Origin: Chelatococcus asaccharovorans
Lineage (GTDB): Bacteria > Pseudomonadota > Alphaproteobacteria > Rhizobiales > Beijerinckiaceae
Assembly (NCBI RefSeq): GCF_003201475.1
Contig: NZ_QJJK01000015.1
Span: 1 to 64,000, forward strand
Direction: 5' to 3'
DNA length: 64,000 nt
In this document: one piece after another, positions 33,940 to 43,513 of the stretch
Layout of the letters: every line of letters begins with the position of its first letter
Numbering within the stretch: the first letter of the stretch is position 1
Program-made: the position numbers and the translations under genes
The notes under the pieces: model-generated
The model's input: the letters and a program-made list of their open reading frames with translations, nothing else
Databases searched by the model: none
What the model was told of the DNA's origin: nothing

Positions 33940-34685
33940 CACCCTCCGAGATAGGCGTCGATGACGGTCTGGTTCGCGCGGATCTCGTCGGGGCTCCCCT
34001 CGGCGATGACGGCACCCTCGGCGAGCACGATGATACGCGTGCACAGGCTCATCACGAATTCCATATTGTGCTCGATCACGACGAAGGTCGTGCCGTGTTC
34101 GGCGTTGTAGGCGGACAGGCGTTCCTTGAAATGCGACAGCATCGTCAGGTTCACGCCGCCGGCGGGTTCATCGAGAAGCACCAGGCTGGGCCCCGCCATG
34201 AAGGCCATGGCGGCATCGACGAGCTTCTGCTGGCCGTAGGAGAGCGAGCCGGCGAGTTCGTCGCGCAGATGTGTCAGGCGGAAGAACGCGATCATCCGCT
34301 CGGCCTCGCCGGTCAGGCCCGCATCCGGCGCGCCGAAGAGGCGCGAGAGCATCGTGCCGTGATGCTCCTGGCCGGCGAGGATGATGTTGTCGAGCACGGA
34401 CATCTTCGGGAAGACCGAGAGCTGCTGGAAGGTGCGGCCGACGCCGAGCCTGTTCATCTGGGACGCGCGCATGCCCGCGACGCTGCGGCCGTTGACCGAG
34501 ACCTCGCCGGCATCCGGCGCAAGCTGGCCCAGGATGCAATTGAACAGCGTCGATTTGCCGGAGCCGTTGGGGCCGATCAGCCCCAGAACCTCGCCCTTGT
34601 GAACGTCGAAGGAGACGCCGCGCACGGCGCGGATGCCGCCGAAGCTCTTCTCGATGTTGCGGATGGACAGTACGGGATCGCTCAT
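33939..34685 (-). CDS. livG: Branched-chain amino acid-type ABC ATPase, LivG-like
   Basis: 248 residues from the ATG at 34685. Walker A GPNGSGKST, the GRTFQQLSVFPKMSVLDN segment characteristic of LivG, the signature LSYGQQKLVDAAMA and Walker B LVLLDEPAGGVN are present. The open frame runs upstream into livM in another register and should not be followed. Its start overlaps the livM stop by four bases. Confidence 0.9.
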   Translation of the reverse strand: MSDPVLSIRNIEKSFGGIRAVRGVSFDVHKGEVLGLIGPNGSGKSTLFNCILGQLAPDAGEVSVNGRSVAGMRASQMNRLGVGRTFQQLSVFPKMSVLDNIILAGQEHHGTMLSRLFGAPDAGLTGEAERMIAFFRLTHLRDELAGSLSYGQQKLVDAAMAFMAGPSLVLLDEPAGGVNLTMLSHFKERLSAYNAEHGTTFVVIEHNMEFVMSLCTRIIVLAEGAVIAEGSPDEIRANQTVIDAYLGG

Positions 34686-35677
34686 TGGAGACCTGCCCCC
34701 TCCGCCATATCCGTTCGCACCTGTTGCTTCGGCCAGACCTTCGCCTTGAGCCGTCCCCAGACGCCGATCAGCCCCGACGGCACGAAGACCAGCATCACGA
34801 TGACGAGCGCCGAATAGATGATGAGGTAATAGCCCTCGGTGAAGCGCAGCACCTCCGGCAGCAGGATGACGACCGCCGCGCCGATGAAGGGCCCGAAGAA
34901 ATAGCCGGCGCCGCCGACCACCACCATCAGGAGGATGCGCAGCGAATGCGCGAGCCCGAACGAGCCCGGTTCGATGAATTGCACGAGGGGGGTGATGAGC
35001 GCGCCGGCCAGCCCGCCATAGACCGAGCCGATCGCGAAGGCGAGCAGCGTCACCCTGCGCGTGTCGACGCCGAGGCTCTCGGCACGGACCGGGTTCTCGC
35101 GCAGCGCCTTGAAGGCGCGACCCCAGGGCGAGCGCACGATGCCCCACAGCGCGAGCGCGGCGATGACCGTGATGCCCAGCGTGAAATAGTAGAACGGCAG
35201 ATGCTTGTCGGTGGAGAACAGCCCGAAATCCGGCCGCGGCATGCCTGACAGCCCATAGGTGCCGCCGGTCAGCCAGTCCTCGTTGCGCAGGACGAGAAAG
35301 ACCAGCGTGTTGAAGGCGAGTGTGACGAAGGCCAGGAAATGCCCTTTCACGCGCAGGGCGGGATAGCCGAGGATGAGACCGACGACGAAAGAGATGATCA
35401 GCGCGGGGGGCAGGGCGGCGAGCCAGTGCCAGCCGGCCAGCGTCAAAAGCGCCGTGACATAGGCACCGATCGCCATGAAGGAGGCCTGGGCCAGCGAGAT
35501 CTGGCCGGCATAGCCCAGGGTGAGGTTGAGCCCCATGGCCGCGATGGTGAAGATCAGCCAGGAAGTCAGCACATAGATGATATAGTTCTTCTGGCCGATC
35601 GGCAGCAGGATCGCGGCCACCAGCAGAAGGGCGATCGCGACAGACCGCCAGACGTCCCTCACAGACAAGCCGCGCAT
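34682..35677 (-). CDS. livM: Branched-chain amino acid-type ABC permease, LivM-like
   Basis: 331 residues with about nine membrane helices. GLNLTLGYAGQISLAQASFMAIGAY and LRVKGHFLAFVTLAFN are LivM hallmarks, and AFKALRENPVRAESLGVD is the cytoplasmic coupling loop. The start at 35677 overlaps the livH stop (TGATG). Confidence 0.92.
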   Translation of the reverse strand: MRGLSVRDVWRSVAIALLLVAAILLPIGQKNYIIYVLTSWLIFTIAAMGLNLTLGYAGQISLAQASFMAIGAYVTALLTLAGWHWLAALPPALIISFVVGLILGYPALRVKGHFLAFVTLAFNTLVFLVLRNEDWLTGGTYGLSGMPRPDFGLFSTDKHLPFYYFTLGITVIAALALWGIVRSPWGRAFKALRENPVRAESLGVDTRRVTLLAFAIGSVYGGLAGALITPLVQFIEPGSFGLAHSLRILLMVVVGGAGYFFGPFIGAAVVILLPEVLRFTEGYYLIIYSALVIVMLVFVPSGLIGVWGRLKAKVWPKQQVRTDMAEGAGLQ

Positions 35678-36555
35678 CAGACAGCCCTCCCTTCGGAGGT
35701 TCCCATGATGCCCTGCGGCCGCACAAGAATGATCACGATGAGCAGCACCAGCGGCAGCGCGGCACGGTACTGCGCCGTGACATAGGTCGCGGTCAGATTG
35801 TCGAGCACGCCGATCAGGAGGCCGCCGACGAGCGCGCCGCGGATCTGGTTGAAGCCGCCGACGATTGCCGCGATGAAGGCGATCAGGCCGAGGGTCTCGC
35901 CGTTGGAGAACTTCGCCAGATAGACCGGGGTGATGAGGAAGGAGGCGAGGGCCGCCAGCGCCGCGTTGATCAGAAAGGTGTAGAGCACCATCCGCTTGAC
36001 GTCGACGCCGAGGATCTCCGCGACGCCCGGATTCTGCGCCGTCGCCTGCATGCAGCGGCCGGTGCGGGTGCGGTTGAGGAAGAGCGTCAATAGAATGACG
36101 ATACCCAGCGAGATGACGAGGTTGAGCAGATCGCGCAAGGACACCGCCGCGCCGAAGACATCGATCTGATCGCCGGGGAACATGGCCGGGAAGGGCTGTG
36201 CCTCGGCGCCGTAGAACTCCTTTGCGCTTTCCTTGAGCAGGATACCGAGCGCCATCGTCGCGATGATCAGGGTGATGCCGCCATGCGGCAGGATCGGCTC
36301 CACGATCAGCTTCTTGAACAGGAGGCCGAGCACGACGATCGAGACGGCGAAACCGAAGAGCAGCGCCACCCAGAAGGAGAGGCCCAGCCAGTGCATGCCG
36401 ATCAGCACGAAGAAAGCCGGCACCATGACGAACTCGCCCTGGGCAAAGTTCACGGTCTGGGCGGCCTGCCAGACGAGGGTGAAGCCGATGGCGACGAGCG
36501 CGTAGACGGCGCCGGTCGCCAGGCCGGAGAGAAAAACCTGCAGGAATTGGGACAT
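35677..36555 (-). CDS. livH: Branched-chain amino acid-type ABC permease, LivH-like
   Basis: 292 residues from the ATG at 36555 (MSQFLQVFLSGLATGAVYAL); the frame upstream covers a GC-rich hairpin and is not coding. TVNFAQGEFVM and the coupling loop AQNPGVAEILGVDVKRM are typical of LivH. It forms the channel with LivM. Confidence 0.92.
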   Translation of the reverse strand: MSQFLQVFLSGLATGAVYALVAIGFTLVWQAAQTVNFAQGEFVMVPAFFVLIGMHWLGLSFWVALLFGFAVSIVVLGLLFKKLIVEPILPHGGITLIIATMALGILLKESAKEFYGAEAQPFPAMFPGDQIDVFGAAVSLRDLLNLVISLGIVILLTLFLNRTRTGRCMQATAQNPGVAEILGVDVKRMVLYTFLINAALAALASFLITPVYLAKFSNGETLGLIAFIAAIVGGFNQIRGALVGGLLIGVLDNLTATYVTAQYRAALPLVLLIVIILVRPQGIMGTSEGRAV

Positions 36556-36576
36556 CGCGCGTCTTTTCGCTGGATC

Positions 36577-36600
36577 GCCGCGGCGGCACGCCGCCGCGGC
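36577..36600 (-). other. Stem-loop between binding-protein and permease genes
   Basis: GCCGCGGCGG and CCGCCGCGGC form a perfect ten-pair stem with a four-base CACG loop. It lies between the livK-like stop and the livH start without a T run on the coding strand. Such hairpins commonly keep the binding-protein mRNA at higher level than the permease part. Confidence 0.55.
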
Positions 36601-36614
36601 CACGAGGAAAGCCG

Positions 36615-37766
36615 TCAGTTGGCGGGAACGGTGCCGATCACGACGGGTGAGCCGCCCTTGACCTGCACCATGAAGCTCGGCCTGGACATCTCACCGCGAT
36701 CGTCCCAGCAGGTGTCGAGCAGGATCTTGGGGTGGTCCGCCGCCTTCAGGCAGAGCCCGTGCATGGTCTTGGCGAAGGCCTCGCCGTCCACCTTGCCGAC
36801 CTTGTCGGTGACGTATTTTGTCGCCCAGACGCCGACATAACCCTTGATCGCATCATGGGTCGGCTTGCGCTTGAACGTGTCCTCGAAGGATTTGGCGAAG
36901 GCCGCGATACCGGGAACTTCCGTCGCCGTCGCCGTGACGCCGACATGGGCGATCGCGCCATCGGCTGCGTTGCCGGCGAGTTCGATGACCTTGGCCTCCG
37001 TCAGGGTGACCTCGCCGACCAAAGGCATCGGCAGCGCCTGCTTCTTCGCTTCGATCAGGAAGCGCGCGGATTCTTCCTGGTTCATATAGACGAAGACGGC
37101 GTCCGGGTTGGCACTCTTGATCTTCGCGACGTCGGCGGCGTAATCCGTCTGCGCCTGTTCCGAGGCGGCATCGACGACCACGTCGATCCCGGCCTTTTTC
37201 ATCTCGGCGATGAACACGTTGCGCCCGCCCTTGCCGAATTCGTTGTTGACCCAGGCAACACCGACCTTCTTGGCCTTCAGCGTATCCTTGAAATAGGGGG
37301 TCAGAGCGGGAACGCCCTTCTGCGCACCGGAGGAGGTGCGATAGACGAAGGGATTGCCTTTCTCCACGATGGCCGGAGCTTCCGAGCCGACGAATTGCGG
37401 GATGCTGTTCTGCTTCGCGACGAGCATGTTGACCATGGTCGATCCGGAATAGACCGTGCCGATGATGGCGATCACGCCCTCATCGATCGCCTTCTGGACA
37501 AGCGCACGGGACACTTGCGGATCGGTCTGCGTGTCGTATTCGGGCATCTCGACCTTCTTGCCGAGGATGCCGCCGGCCGCATTGACCTCGGCGACGGCGA
37601 GCTTGGCGCCGTCACGCCAATTGGTGCCCGCCGGGGCACCCGCTCCCGACAACTCGGCGACAAGGCCGAGCTTGACCGTATCGGCCGCCTGCGCCGTACC
37701 GAGAGCGGCGGGCACGGCGATGGAAACGGCGAGCAGCAGGCTGCGGTATCTGTGCGATCGTGTCAT
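36615..37766 (-). CDS. Leu/Ile/Val-type substrate-binding protein, LivK-like
   Basis: 383 residues with a signal peptide (basic MTRSHRYRS, hydrophobic core, cleavage near GTAQAA) and a GGGAGGA ribosome binding site. KLGLVAELSGAGAPAGTNW and AVAEVNAAGGILGKKVE are family type 1 features. The pocket region differs from classical LivK (GTVYSGSTM, FVGSEAPA). It is the first transport gene behind shikimate dehydrogenase on the same strand and probably binds a carboxylated ring compound such as shikimate or quinate (inference). Confidence 0.88.
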   Translation of the reverse strand: MTRSHRYRSLLLAVSIAVPAALGTAQAADTVKLGLVAELSGAGAPAGTNWRDGAKLAVAEVNAAGGILGKKVEMPEYDTQTDPQVSRALVQKAIDEGVIAIIGTVYSGSTMVNMLVAKQNSIPQFVGSEAPAIVEKGNPFVYRTSSGAQKGVPALTPYFKDTLKAKKVGVAWVNNEFGKGGRNVFIAEMKKAGIDVVVDAASEQAQTDYAADVAKIKSANPDAVFVYMNQEESARFLIEAKKQALPMPLVGEVTLTEAKVIELAGNAADGAIAHVGVTATATEVPGIAAFAKSFEDTFKRKPTHDAIKGYVGVWATKYVTDKVGKVDGEAFAKTMHGLCLKAADHPKILLDTCWDDRGEMSRPSFMVQVKGGSPVVIGTVPAN

Positions 37767-37857
37767 GAATATCCTCCCAGCTATTGACGAGGGGTCTTTT
37801 AGGCACCGTCTCCCCCAAGCGCCACCCGTTCGACTTTTTCGTTCAGGAGACAGAACG

Positions 37858-38682
37858 TTAGCAAGTTCCCCGATAAGCCGTCTTCATGTCCTCTTCCAGC
37901 AGGAAATCCGTCAGGATCTCGGCCTGCGCGTCGAACATTCCGGCGCCGGTCATGGTCCGGCAGCCGCGCCGGCGGGCTTCTGTGATGAGTGGCGGGACCT
38001 CAGGCTTCGTAACCGCGCAGGCCACGAACTGTGACGACTGCAATCGCGACACATCGACCGGCAGCGGATCCGACGGCTGCATACCCATCGGGGTGGCATT
38101 GGCGACGAGGTCGAAGCCGGACGGATCGGCGCTGCCGCGCGTCACCCCGCCAGGGAAACGCTCCGCGAGCTTCGCAATCAGCGCATCGCGCCGCGTCTCA
38201 TCGCGGTCATGGATGAGGACTTGGGCCGCGCCGCGCTCAAGCATCTCCAGCGCGATCGCGGATCCTGCACCGCCGGCACCGACGAGGAGGACACGCTTGC
38301 CGATGACTGCGAAGCCATTTTGGGCGAGGCCGTCGACATAGCCGCGGCCGTCCGTGTTGTCGCCATGCCAGCCCGACGGTGCGCGCCGCACGACATTGAC
38401 GGCTCCGACGAAGGCGGCCCCTTCGGTCAGCGTTGCGCAGGCGAACACAGCGGCATGTTTATGCGGAATCGTGACGAGCAGGCCGTCGAGGTTGCGTACG
38501 GCCAGAAGCGTGTCGAAGAGCCTGGGCAGGTCGGCCTGCGCGACATGCATGGGCACCACGGCGGCATCGATGCCGCGCCTTTCCAGAATGCGCGTGATCG
38601 CGCCTGGCGAGCGCACCTGGGCGATGGGGTCTCCGACGACGGGAAAAAGACGTGTGGAGCCCGAGGGCAGGAAACCGTTCAT
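37858..38682 (-). CDS. Shikimate/quinate dehydrogenase-like (AroE family)
   Basis: 274 residues from the ATG at 38682. The shikimate site is seen in VVGDPIAQVRSPGAIT and TIPHKHAA (catalytic Lys), with the second catalytic Asp in HGDNTDGRGYV; the NAD(P) loop is VGAGGAGSAIA. In Ser-x-Ser, the first Ser of the shikimate site is replaced (QVRSP instead of SxSP). Next to a dehydroshikimate dehydratase it should work in the catabolic direction, oxidising imported shikimate or quinate to the 3-dehydro compound. It probably shares a promoter region with the LysR gene upstream on the same strand. Confidence 0.82.
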   Translation of the reverse strand: MNGFLPSGSTRLFPVVGDPIAQVRSPGAITRILERRGIDAAVVPMHVAQADLPRLFDTLLAVRNLDGLLVTIPHKHAAVFACATLTEGAAFVGAVNVVRRAPSGWHGDNTDGRGYVDGLAQNGFAVIGKRVLLVGAGGAGSAIALEMLERGAAQVLIHDRDETRRDALIAKLAERFPGGVTRGSADPSGFDLVANATPMGMQPSDPLPVDVSRLQSSQFVACAVTKPEVPPLITEARRRGCRTMTGAGMFDAQAEILTDFLLEEDMKTAYRGTC

Positions 38683-38894
38683 CGGCCGGTTCCGCGCGAG
38701 ACAAGCCACCGTACAGTGCAAAAGCCGTCGCACCGGCAGGACGAAGATGTCCGCGCAGCACTGTTCCGCAATTCCCTGGCGCCCTTCCTCATGGCCCTTG
38801 CATGTCCCTCTGCACGCATTCTTGGTTGAGGCGATGCTAGCCGAATTGAACGCTGATATCGCGTACCAAATCCTTGGGGAAGCATAACATGATG

Positions 38895-39830
38895 TTAAGG
38901 TCGGCGTTCGGCGGCGCTCCTGATCATGGGCCGCGAGCGCTGTGACCATGCCGTCATGTCTGCGCGTAGGAGGGTGAGGAACTGCTCTGCATAGGCGGAG
39001 AGGGGCAGGTCATTGCGATAGGCCGCGTAGGTGTAAAAGGCGTTCTCGGCGTCGATCTCAAGGCTCTTCAGCCCCCGGACCGCGTTGTGCGCGACCGTGA
39101 ATTCGTCGATGATCGCGATACCAAGCCCGGCGGCGACGAGGCTGCACACGGTCGTGCCGAAGCGGGCCTTGATGTTCATGCGATAGTCTATGCCCGCCTC
39201 GGTGAACATCGCCGCCATGATCGATCCATAGGGATCACGGGGATCGATGCCGATCAACGGATGCTCGGCCATCTCGGCCGGAGTTATGCGGTCTCGTGCC
39301 GCGAGCGGGCTGTCCTGCGGGACGATGCAGAGCAGCCTGCCGCGTGCCAGCAGGGCGAATTCGATCAGCGGGTGATCGAAGCGCGAAGAAATCGCGACGA
39401 GCTCGCCACGCCCCAAGAGCAGATAGTCGATCGCCTCCTCGATCTTGAGGATATTGATGTCGAGGCCGAGATCGGGATAGCGCAGGCGCAATTGCGCGAC
39501 AGCGCGCGGCAGCATGACATTGGCGATGCTCGGCACCGATGCGATGCGCAGCTCCTGGCTTGTCCCGCGGCCGAGATCGGCAATGGCCGCCTGCAGATCG
39601 GCAATCTTGCCGTGCACCGAATCGAGCAGATTGAAGATGTGGCGGGCCTCTGTCGTCGGAACGAAGCGCCCGGCGCGTCGGTCGAAGAGGCGCACGCCGA
39701 GCGAAGCTTCGGTATATTTCATCAGCCGGCTGAGGCCCGGCGCCGAGACGTTCAGCAGCTTCGCTGCACCGGCGATGCTGCCGGTGACCATGATTGCGCG
39801 AATGATCTCGATTTGCCGGAGCGTCAGCAT
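38895..39830 (-). CDS. LysR-family transcriptional regulator
   Basis: 311 residues, with GAGGA five bases before the ATG. The N-terminal helix-turn-helix LRQIEIIRAIMVTGSIAGAAKLLNVSAPGLSRLMKYTE has the LysR layout, and the effector domain carries FGTTVCSLVAAGLGIAIID near 225. It is the first gene of the minus-strand shikimate module and probably controls it, with a shikimate-pathway compound as inducer (inference). Confidence 0.82.
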   Translation of the reverse strand: MLTLRQIEIIRAIMVTGSIAGAAKLLNVSAPGLSRLMKYTEASLGVRLFDRRAGRFVPTTEARHIFNLLDSVHGKIADLQAAIADLGRGTSQELRIASVPSIANVMLPRAVAQLRLRYPDLGLDINILKIEEAIDYLLLGRGELVAISSRFDHPLIEFALLARGRLLCIVPQDSPLAARDRITPAEMAEHPLIGIDPRDPYGSIMAAMFTEAGIDYRMNIKARFGTTVCSLVAAGLGIAIIDEFTVAHNAVRGLKSLEIDAENAFYTYAAYRNDLPLSAYAEQFLTLLRADMTAWSQRSRPMIRSAAERRP

Positions 39831-40035
39831 CGCGTCCTCGGAGAACCGTCGTATCGCCTCATCACTATCATTCTTTCAGATTGCGGGGGTCTGGCGCTGA
39901 TCTGCCGGGCCGCGCGCCTTCCGACCATCGCCGCTATAGGGGATCGTCATCGAGGAGTCATTCTGCTGTCAACGGGGCGACATGCGTCAGCCCCAACCTG
40001 TCGGCTCACTCCCGACCCGAAGAAAGACTCACTCG

Positions 40036-41418
40036 ATGATGGTCCGTCTCCTACGCGCGATGCCGCTGACCGCCGTGCTCGCGACCACCGTTCTTGCTCA
40101 GCCCGCTCTTGCCCAACAGCCTGCTCCTGCCCAACAGCCCCTTCCTGCAACGCTTGCGGGTCATGCCATCCTGCCCGCGAAGAGCTTTGTCGCGGCGCCC
40201 GCGGATGCTCCTGCCGATCTCAGGACATCGGGCAAGTTCACGACCGGCAAGCGCGTCGACGCGGTCGATACGGTCGAGGGATTGTCCAACGGACGTCCCA
40301 CCGGCCTGAAGTTGCCGTTCACCGGCCAACCGCTGCAGGGCCATTCCGGCATCAAGAAGATGGCCGACGGCACGTTCTGGGTATTGACCGACAACGGCAT
40401 GGGCGCCAAGGCCAATTCCCCGGATTCGATGCTTTATCTGAACCACTACCGCATCGACTGGGACAAGGGCGTTGTCGAGCGCCTGGGAACCGTCTTCCTG
40501 AGCGATCCCGACAAGAAGGTGCCGTTCCGCATTGCCAACGAGGGAACCGACAGGCGCTACCTCACGGGTTCGGATTTCGATCCCGAAAGCTTCCAGATCA
40601 TCGGCGACAGGATCTGGATCGGCGAGGAGTTCGGCCCTTATCTCATCCGTGCGGACATGACCGGCAAGGTCGAGGCGGTCATCGAGACGATGGTGGACGG
40701 CAAGCCGGCCCGCTCGCCCGATCACTATGCCGTCACGACGCCGGCTGCGCCCAATCAGCCGGTCGCTTTCAACGTGCGCCGCTCGAAGGGCTACGAGGGC
40801 ATGGCGGCGTCGACGGACGGCCGCTTCCTCTATCCATTGCTCGAAGGTCCCCTGTGGGACGCCGAGAAGAAGGACTGGGAAAAGACGGCTGATGGCAAGG
40901 AATATCTGCGTATCCTGGAGTTCGATGTTGCCGCCGGGGCGTGGACCGGCCGTCACTGGAAATATGTTCTCGAGCAAAACGGCAACGCCATCGGCGATTT
41001 CAACATGATCGACCCGGCCATGGGCCTGATCATCGAGCGCGATAACGGTGAAGGCACGGCCGACAAGGCTTGCCCCGAAGGCCAGAAGCGTCCGGATTGC
41101 TTTGCCGATATCGCCAAGTTCAAGCGCATCTACAAGGTGGAGCTCAACGATGCCAACGCCAACGGCTTGGCACGCAAAGTCGCTTACATCGATCTGATGA
41201 AGATCGCCGATCCGAACAAGAAGGCACGCAAACCGCTGAACGGTGATGTGCTGACCTTCCCCTTCTTCACCATCGAGGACGTTGATCTGATCGACGACCG
41301 TCACATCATCGTCGGCAACGACAACAACCTGCCATTCTCTTCGAGCCGCGAACCCAACATCCAGGATGACAACGAGTTCGTGCTGCTGGACGTCGCGGAT
41401 TTCCTGAAGGCGCGCTGA
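40036..41418 (+). CDS. Periplasmic phytase-like esterase domain protein
   Basis: 460 residues from the ATG at 40036. A signal peptide (MMVRLLRAMPLTAVLATTV and on, cleavage near ALAQ) is followed by a Gln/Pro/Ala-rich linker and a beta-propeller-like domain of the esterase-like activity of phytase family. GQPLQGHSGIKKMADGTFWVLTDNG, RSKGYEGMAASTDGRFLYPLLEG and DVDLIDDRHIIVGNDNN are hallmark segments. It may release phosphate or cleave an ester outside the cell. It is monocistronic with its own terminator. Confidence 0.85.
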   Translation: MMVRLLRAMPLTAVLATTVLAQPALAQQPAPAQQPLPATLAGHAILPAKSFVAAPADAPADLRTSGKFTTGKRVDAVDTVEGLSNGRPTGLKLPFTGQPLQGHSGIKKMADGTFWVLTDNGMGAKANSPDSMLYLNHYRIDWDKGVVERLGTVFLSDPDKKVPFRIANEGTDRRYLTGSDFDPESFQIIGDRIWIGEEFGPYLIRADMTGKVEAVIETMVDGKPARSPDHYAVTTPAAPNQPVAFNVRRSKGYEGMAASTDGRFLYPLLEGPLWDAEKKDWEKTADGKEYLRILEFDVAAGAWTGRHWKYVLEQNGNAIGDFNMIDPAMGLIIERDNGEGTADKACPEGQKRPDCFADIAKFKRIYKVELNDANANGLARKVAYIDLMKIADPNKKARKPLNGDVLTFPFFTIEDVDLIDDRHIIVGNDNNLPFSSSREPNIQDDNEFVLLDVADFLKAR

Positions 41419-41443
41419 TCGCGCGACACATCTGCACAAATGG

Positions 41444-41475
41444 AGCGCCTCCGGAGCCATCCGGAGGCGCTTTCG
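41444..41475 (+). terminator. Rho-independent terminator
   Basis: AGCGCCTCCGG and CCGGAGGCGCT with a six-base loop, followed by TTTCG, 26 bases after the stop of the esterase-like gene. A strong stem with a short T run. Confidence 0.75.
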
Positions 41476-41564
41476 ATTCAGGGGGTCTTCCTCTCCGCTG
41501 GGTCGACTGAGGTGAGCGTCAGGGGCCGGCTTCCGACACCGCGCTTCCTTGATCACTTTGATTT

Positions 41565-41649
41565 AAGAAAAACTTTCTTACAAATGCGAATGGATCGCAC
41601 TTGCAAAAAAGCTCCGGGATGGGCATTTTTGTAATGCGACTTAATCGCA
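41565..41649 (+). promoter_or_regulatory. sit promoter region with two matching operator dyads
   Basis: TGCGA-ATGGA-TCGCA at 41585-41599 and TGCGA-CTTAA-TCGCA at 41635-41649 are perfect five-base inverted repeats with the same five-base spacing, 50 bases apart, upstream of the manganese importer. The second ends just before the ribosome binding site. A further dyad AAGAAA-AAC-TTTCTT is at 41565-41579. A Fur-family (Mur) site is the natural reading given the fur-like gene at the end of the operon, though the sequence differs from the published Mur consensus I remember. Confidence 0.55.
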
Positions 41650-41663
41650 ATAAGGAGAAATCG

Positions 41664-42572
41664 ATGATGGGTTGGGCAAGGCGGTCAGTGCTGGCGGGGG
41701 CGTTGGGTCTCGCCGCGGCATCGCTTCTCACCGCCTCACCGGCGACAGCCGAGGACAAATTCAAGGCTGTAACAACCTTTACCGTCATCGCCGATATCGC
41801 CAAAAACGTGGCGGGCGATGCGGCCGTGGTCGAATCCATCACCAAGCCCGGTGCGGAAATTCACAACTACCAGCCGACGCCCGGCGATATCCAGAAGGCC
41901 CAGGGCGCGCAGCTCATCCTGTGGAATGGGCTCAATCTCGAACTCTGGTTCGCGAGGTTCTTCCAGAACCTCAAGGATGTGCCTGGCGTCGTGGTGTCAC
42001 AGGGTGTGGAACCGATGAGCATCAGCGAAGGGCCTTATACCGGCAAACCCAATCCCCATGCCTGGATGTCACCGACCGCCGCGCTGATCTATGTCGACAA
42101 TATCCGCGATGCCTTCGTCAAATACGATCCTAAGAACGCAGAGACCTATCGGGCCAATGCCGAAGCCTACAAGGCCAGGATCACTGCGGCGATCGATCCG
42201 ATCAAGGCCGAGCTCGCGGCCGTTCCGGAGAACAAGCGCTGGCTGGTGTCGAGTGAGGGTGCCTTTTCCTATCTCGCCCGCGATTTCGGCCTGAAGGAGA
42301 TCTATCTCTGGCCGATCAACGCCGACCAGCAGGGCACGCCCCAGCAGGTTCGCAAGGTTATCGATGCCGTCAGGAAGAACGGGATCAGGGTCGTCTTCTC
42401 CGAGAGCACCATCTCCGACAAGCCAGCAAGACAAGTGGCGCGTGAGACGGGGGCCAAGTACGGTGGTGTGCTTTACGTCGATTCGCTGACCGAGGCGGAT
42501 GGTCCTGTGCCGACCTATATTGATCTTCTGCGTGTCACCTCCGATACGGTCGCCAGGGGACTTGCCCAGTGA
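41664..42572 (+). CDS. sitA: Manganese/iron-type ABC substrate-binding lipoprotein-like protein, SitA/TroA family
   Basis: 302 residues, AAGGAG six bases before the ATG. A Tat-like start ([16 protein letters not shown]) leads to cleavage near ATAED. Metal ligands of the cluster 9 family are visible: His in EIHNYQPTP, His in PNPHAWMSP, Glu in SSEGAFSYL and Asp in LYVDSL. The Glu at the third site and the absence of a His-rich loop point to Mn or Fe rather than Zn. It feeds the SitBCD complex. Confidence 0.88.
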   Translation: MMGWARRSVLAGALGLAAASLLTASPATAEDKFKAVTTFTVIADIAKNVAGDAAVVESITKPGAEIHNYQPTPGDIQKAQGAQLILWNGLNLELWFARFFQNLKDVPGVVVSQGVEPMSISEGPYTGKPNPHAWMSPTAALIYVDNIRDAFVKYDPKNAETYRANAEAYKARITAAIDPIKAELAAVPENKRWLVSSEGAFSYLARDFGLKEIYLWPINADQQGTPQQVRKVIDAVRKNGIRVVFSESTISDKPARQVARETGAKYGGVLYVDSLTEADGPVPTYIDLLRVTSDTVARGLAQ

Positions 42573-43513
42573 ATGCAATGCCCCAAGCTGTCGCCGCCCA
42601 ACACGCCCAAGCCGCCTTAGCCCAAGCCGCCTTAGCCCGCACGGGCCCCGTCGCTGGCGAGGGATTGTCCGTGACGGGCGCGACGGTCACCTATCGCAAC
42701 GGCCATACCGCATTGCGCGATGCGACATTCACAATCCCGACCGGCACGATCACCGCCCTCGTCGGCGTGAACGGTTCGGGCAAGTCCACGCTGTTCAAGG
42801 CTATCATGGGCTTCGTCCGCCTGGCGAAGGGCCAAATTTCCATTCTCGGCCAGTCCGTCGATGCCGCGCTCAAGAAGAACCTCGTGGCCTATGTGCCGCA
42901 GAGCGAGGAAGTGGACTGGAACTTCCCCGTTCTGGTGGAAGATGTCGTCATGATGGGCCGCTACGGGCATATGGGGTTCTTGCGTATTCCCAAGGCGGCC
43001 GATCGCGAGGCGGTCTCGGCCGCCTTGGCGCGTGTCAACATGAGTGAATTTCGCAAGCGCCAGATCGGCGAACTCTCAGGCGGCCAGAAGAAGCGCGTCT
43101 TCCTGGCGCGCGCGCTCGCCCAGGACGGGCGGGTCATCCTGCTCGACGAGCCCTTCACCGGGGTGGACGTGAAGACCGAGGATGCCATCGTCGGCCTTCT
43201 GCGCTCGCTGCGGGAGGAGGGGCGAGTGATGTTGGTATCGACCCATAATCTCGGCAGCGTACCGGAATTCTGTGACCGTACGGTGCTGCTCAACCGCACG
43301 GTCCTGGCTTATGGTCCGACAGCGGAAACCTTTACCCAGGCCAATCTGGAAGAGACCTTCGGTGGCGTGTTGCGCCATTTCGTGCTGCATGACGGCGCCG
43401 ATGGCAGGCAGAAGCCGGTCGGCGTGCTGACCGACGACGAGCGGCCCCTGGTGCTGCGCGATGGCCAGCTCGTCCCCCGCACGCGGACCGAACGCAACGG
43501 GGGCCAGGGCTGA
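42569..43513 (+). CDS. sitB: Manganese/iron-type ABC ATPase, SitB-like
   Basis: 314 residues. After an Ala-rich N-terminus encoded by a 15-base tandem repeat, it has Walker [33 protein letters not shown] (cluster 9 type), signature [14 protein letters not shown], Walker [13 protein letters not shown] and the switch His in VSTHNLG. It overlaps its neighbours (four bases with sitA, one base with sitC). Confidence 0.92.
   Translation: MNAMPQAVAAQHAQAALAQAALARTGPVAGEGLSVTGATVTYRNGHTALRDATFTIPTGTITALVGVNGSGKSTLFKAIMGFVRLAKGQISILGQSVDAALKKNLVAYVPQSEEVDWNFPVLVEDVVMMGRYGHMGFLRIPKAADREAVSAALARVNMSEFRKRQIGELSGGQKKRVFLARALAQDGRVILLDEPFTGVDVKTEDAIVGLLRSLREEGRVMLVSTHNLGSVPEFCDRTVLLNRTVLAYGPTAETFTQANLEETFGGVLRHFVLHDGADGRQKPVGVLTDDERPLVLRDGQLVPRTRTERNGGQG

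Noticed and set aside
34686-36589. Long minus-strand frames that would extend livG and livM upstream
   Set aside because: The extensions overlap the upstream permease genes in another register; proper starts with stop-start overlaps exist at 34685 and 35677.
42606-42635. Two tandem copies of a 15-base unit at the start of sitB
   Set aside because: They only lengthen an Ala-rich N-terminus by a few residues and show no sign of function.
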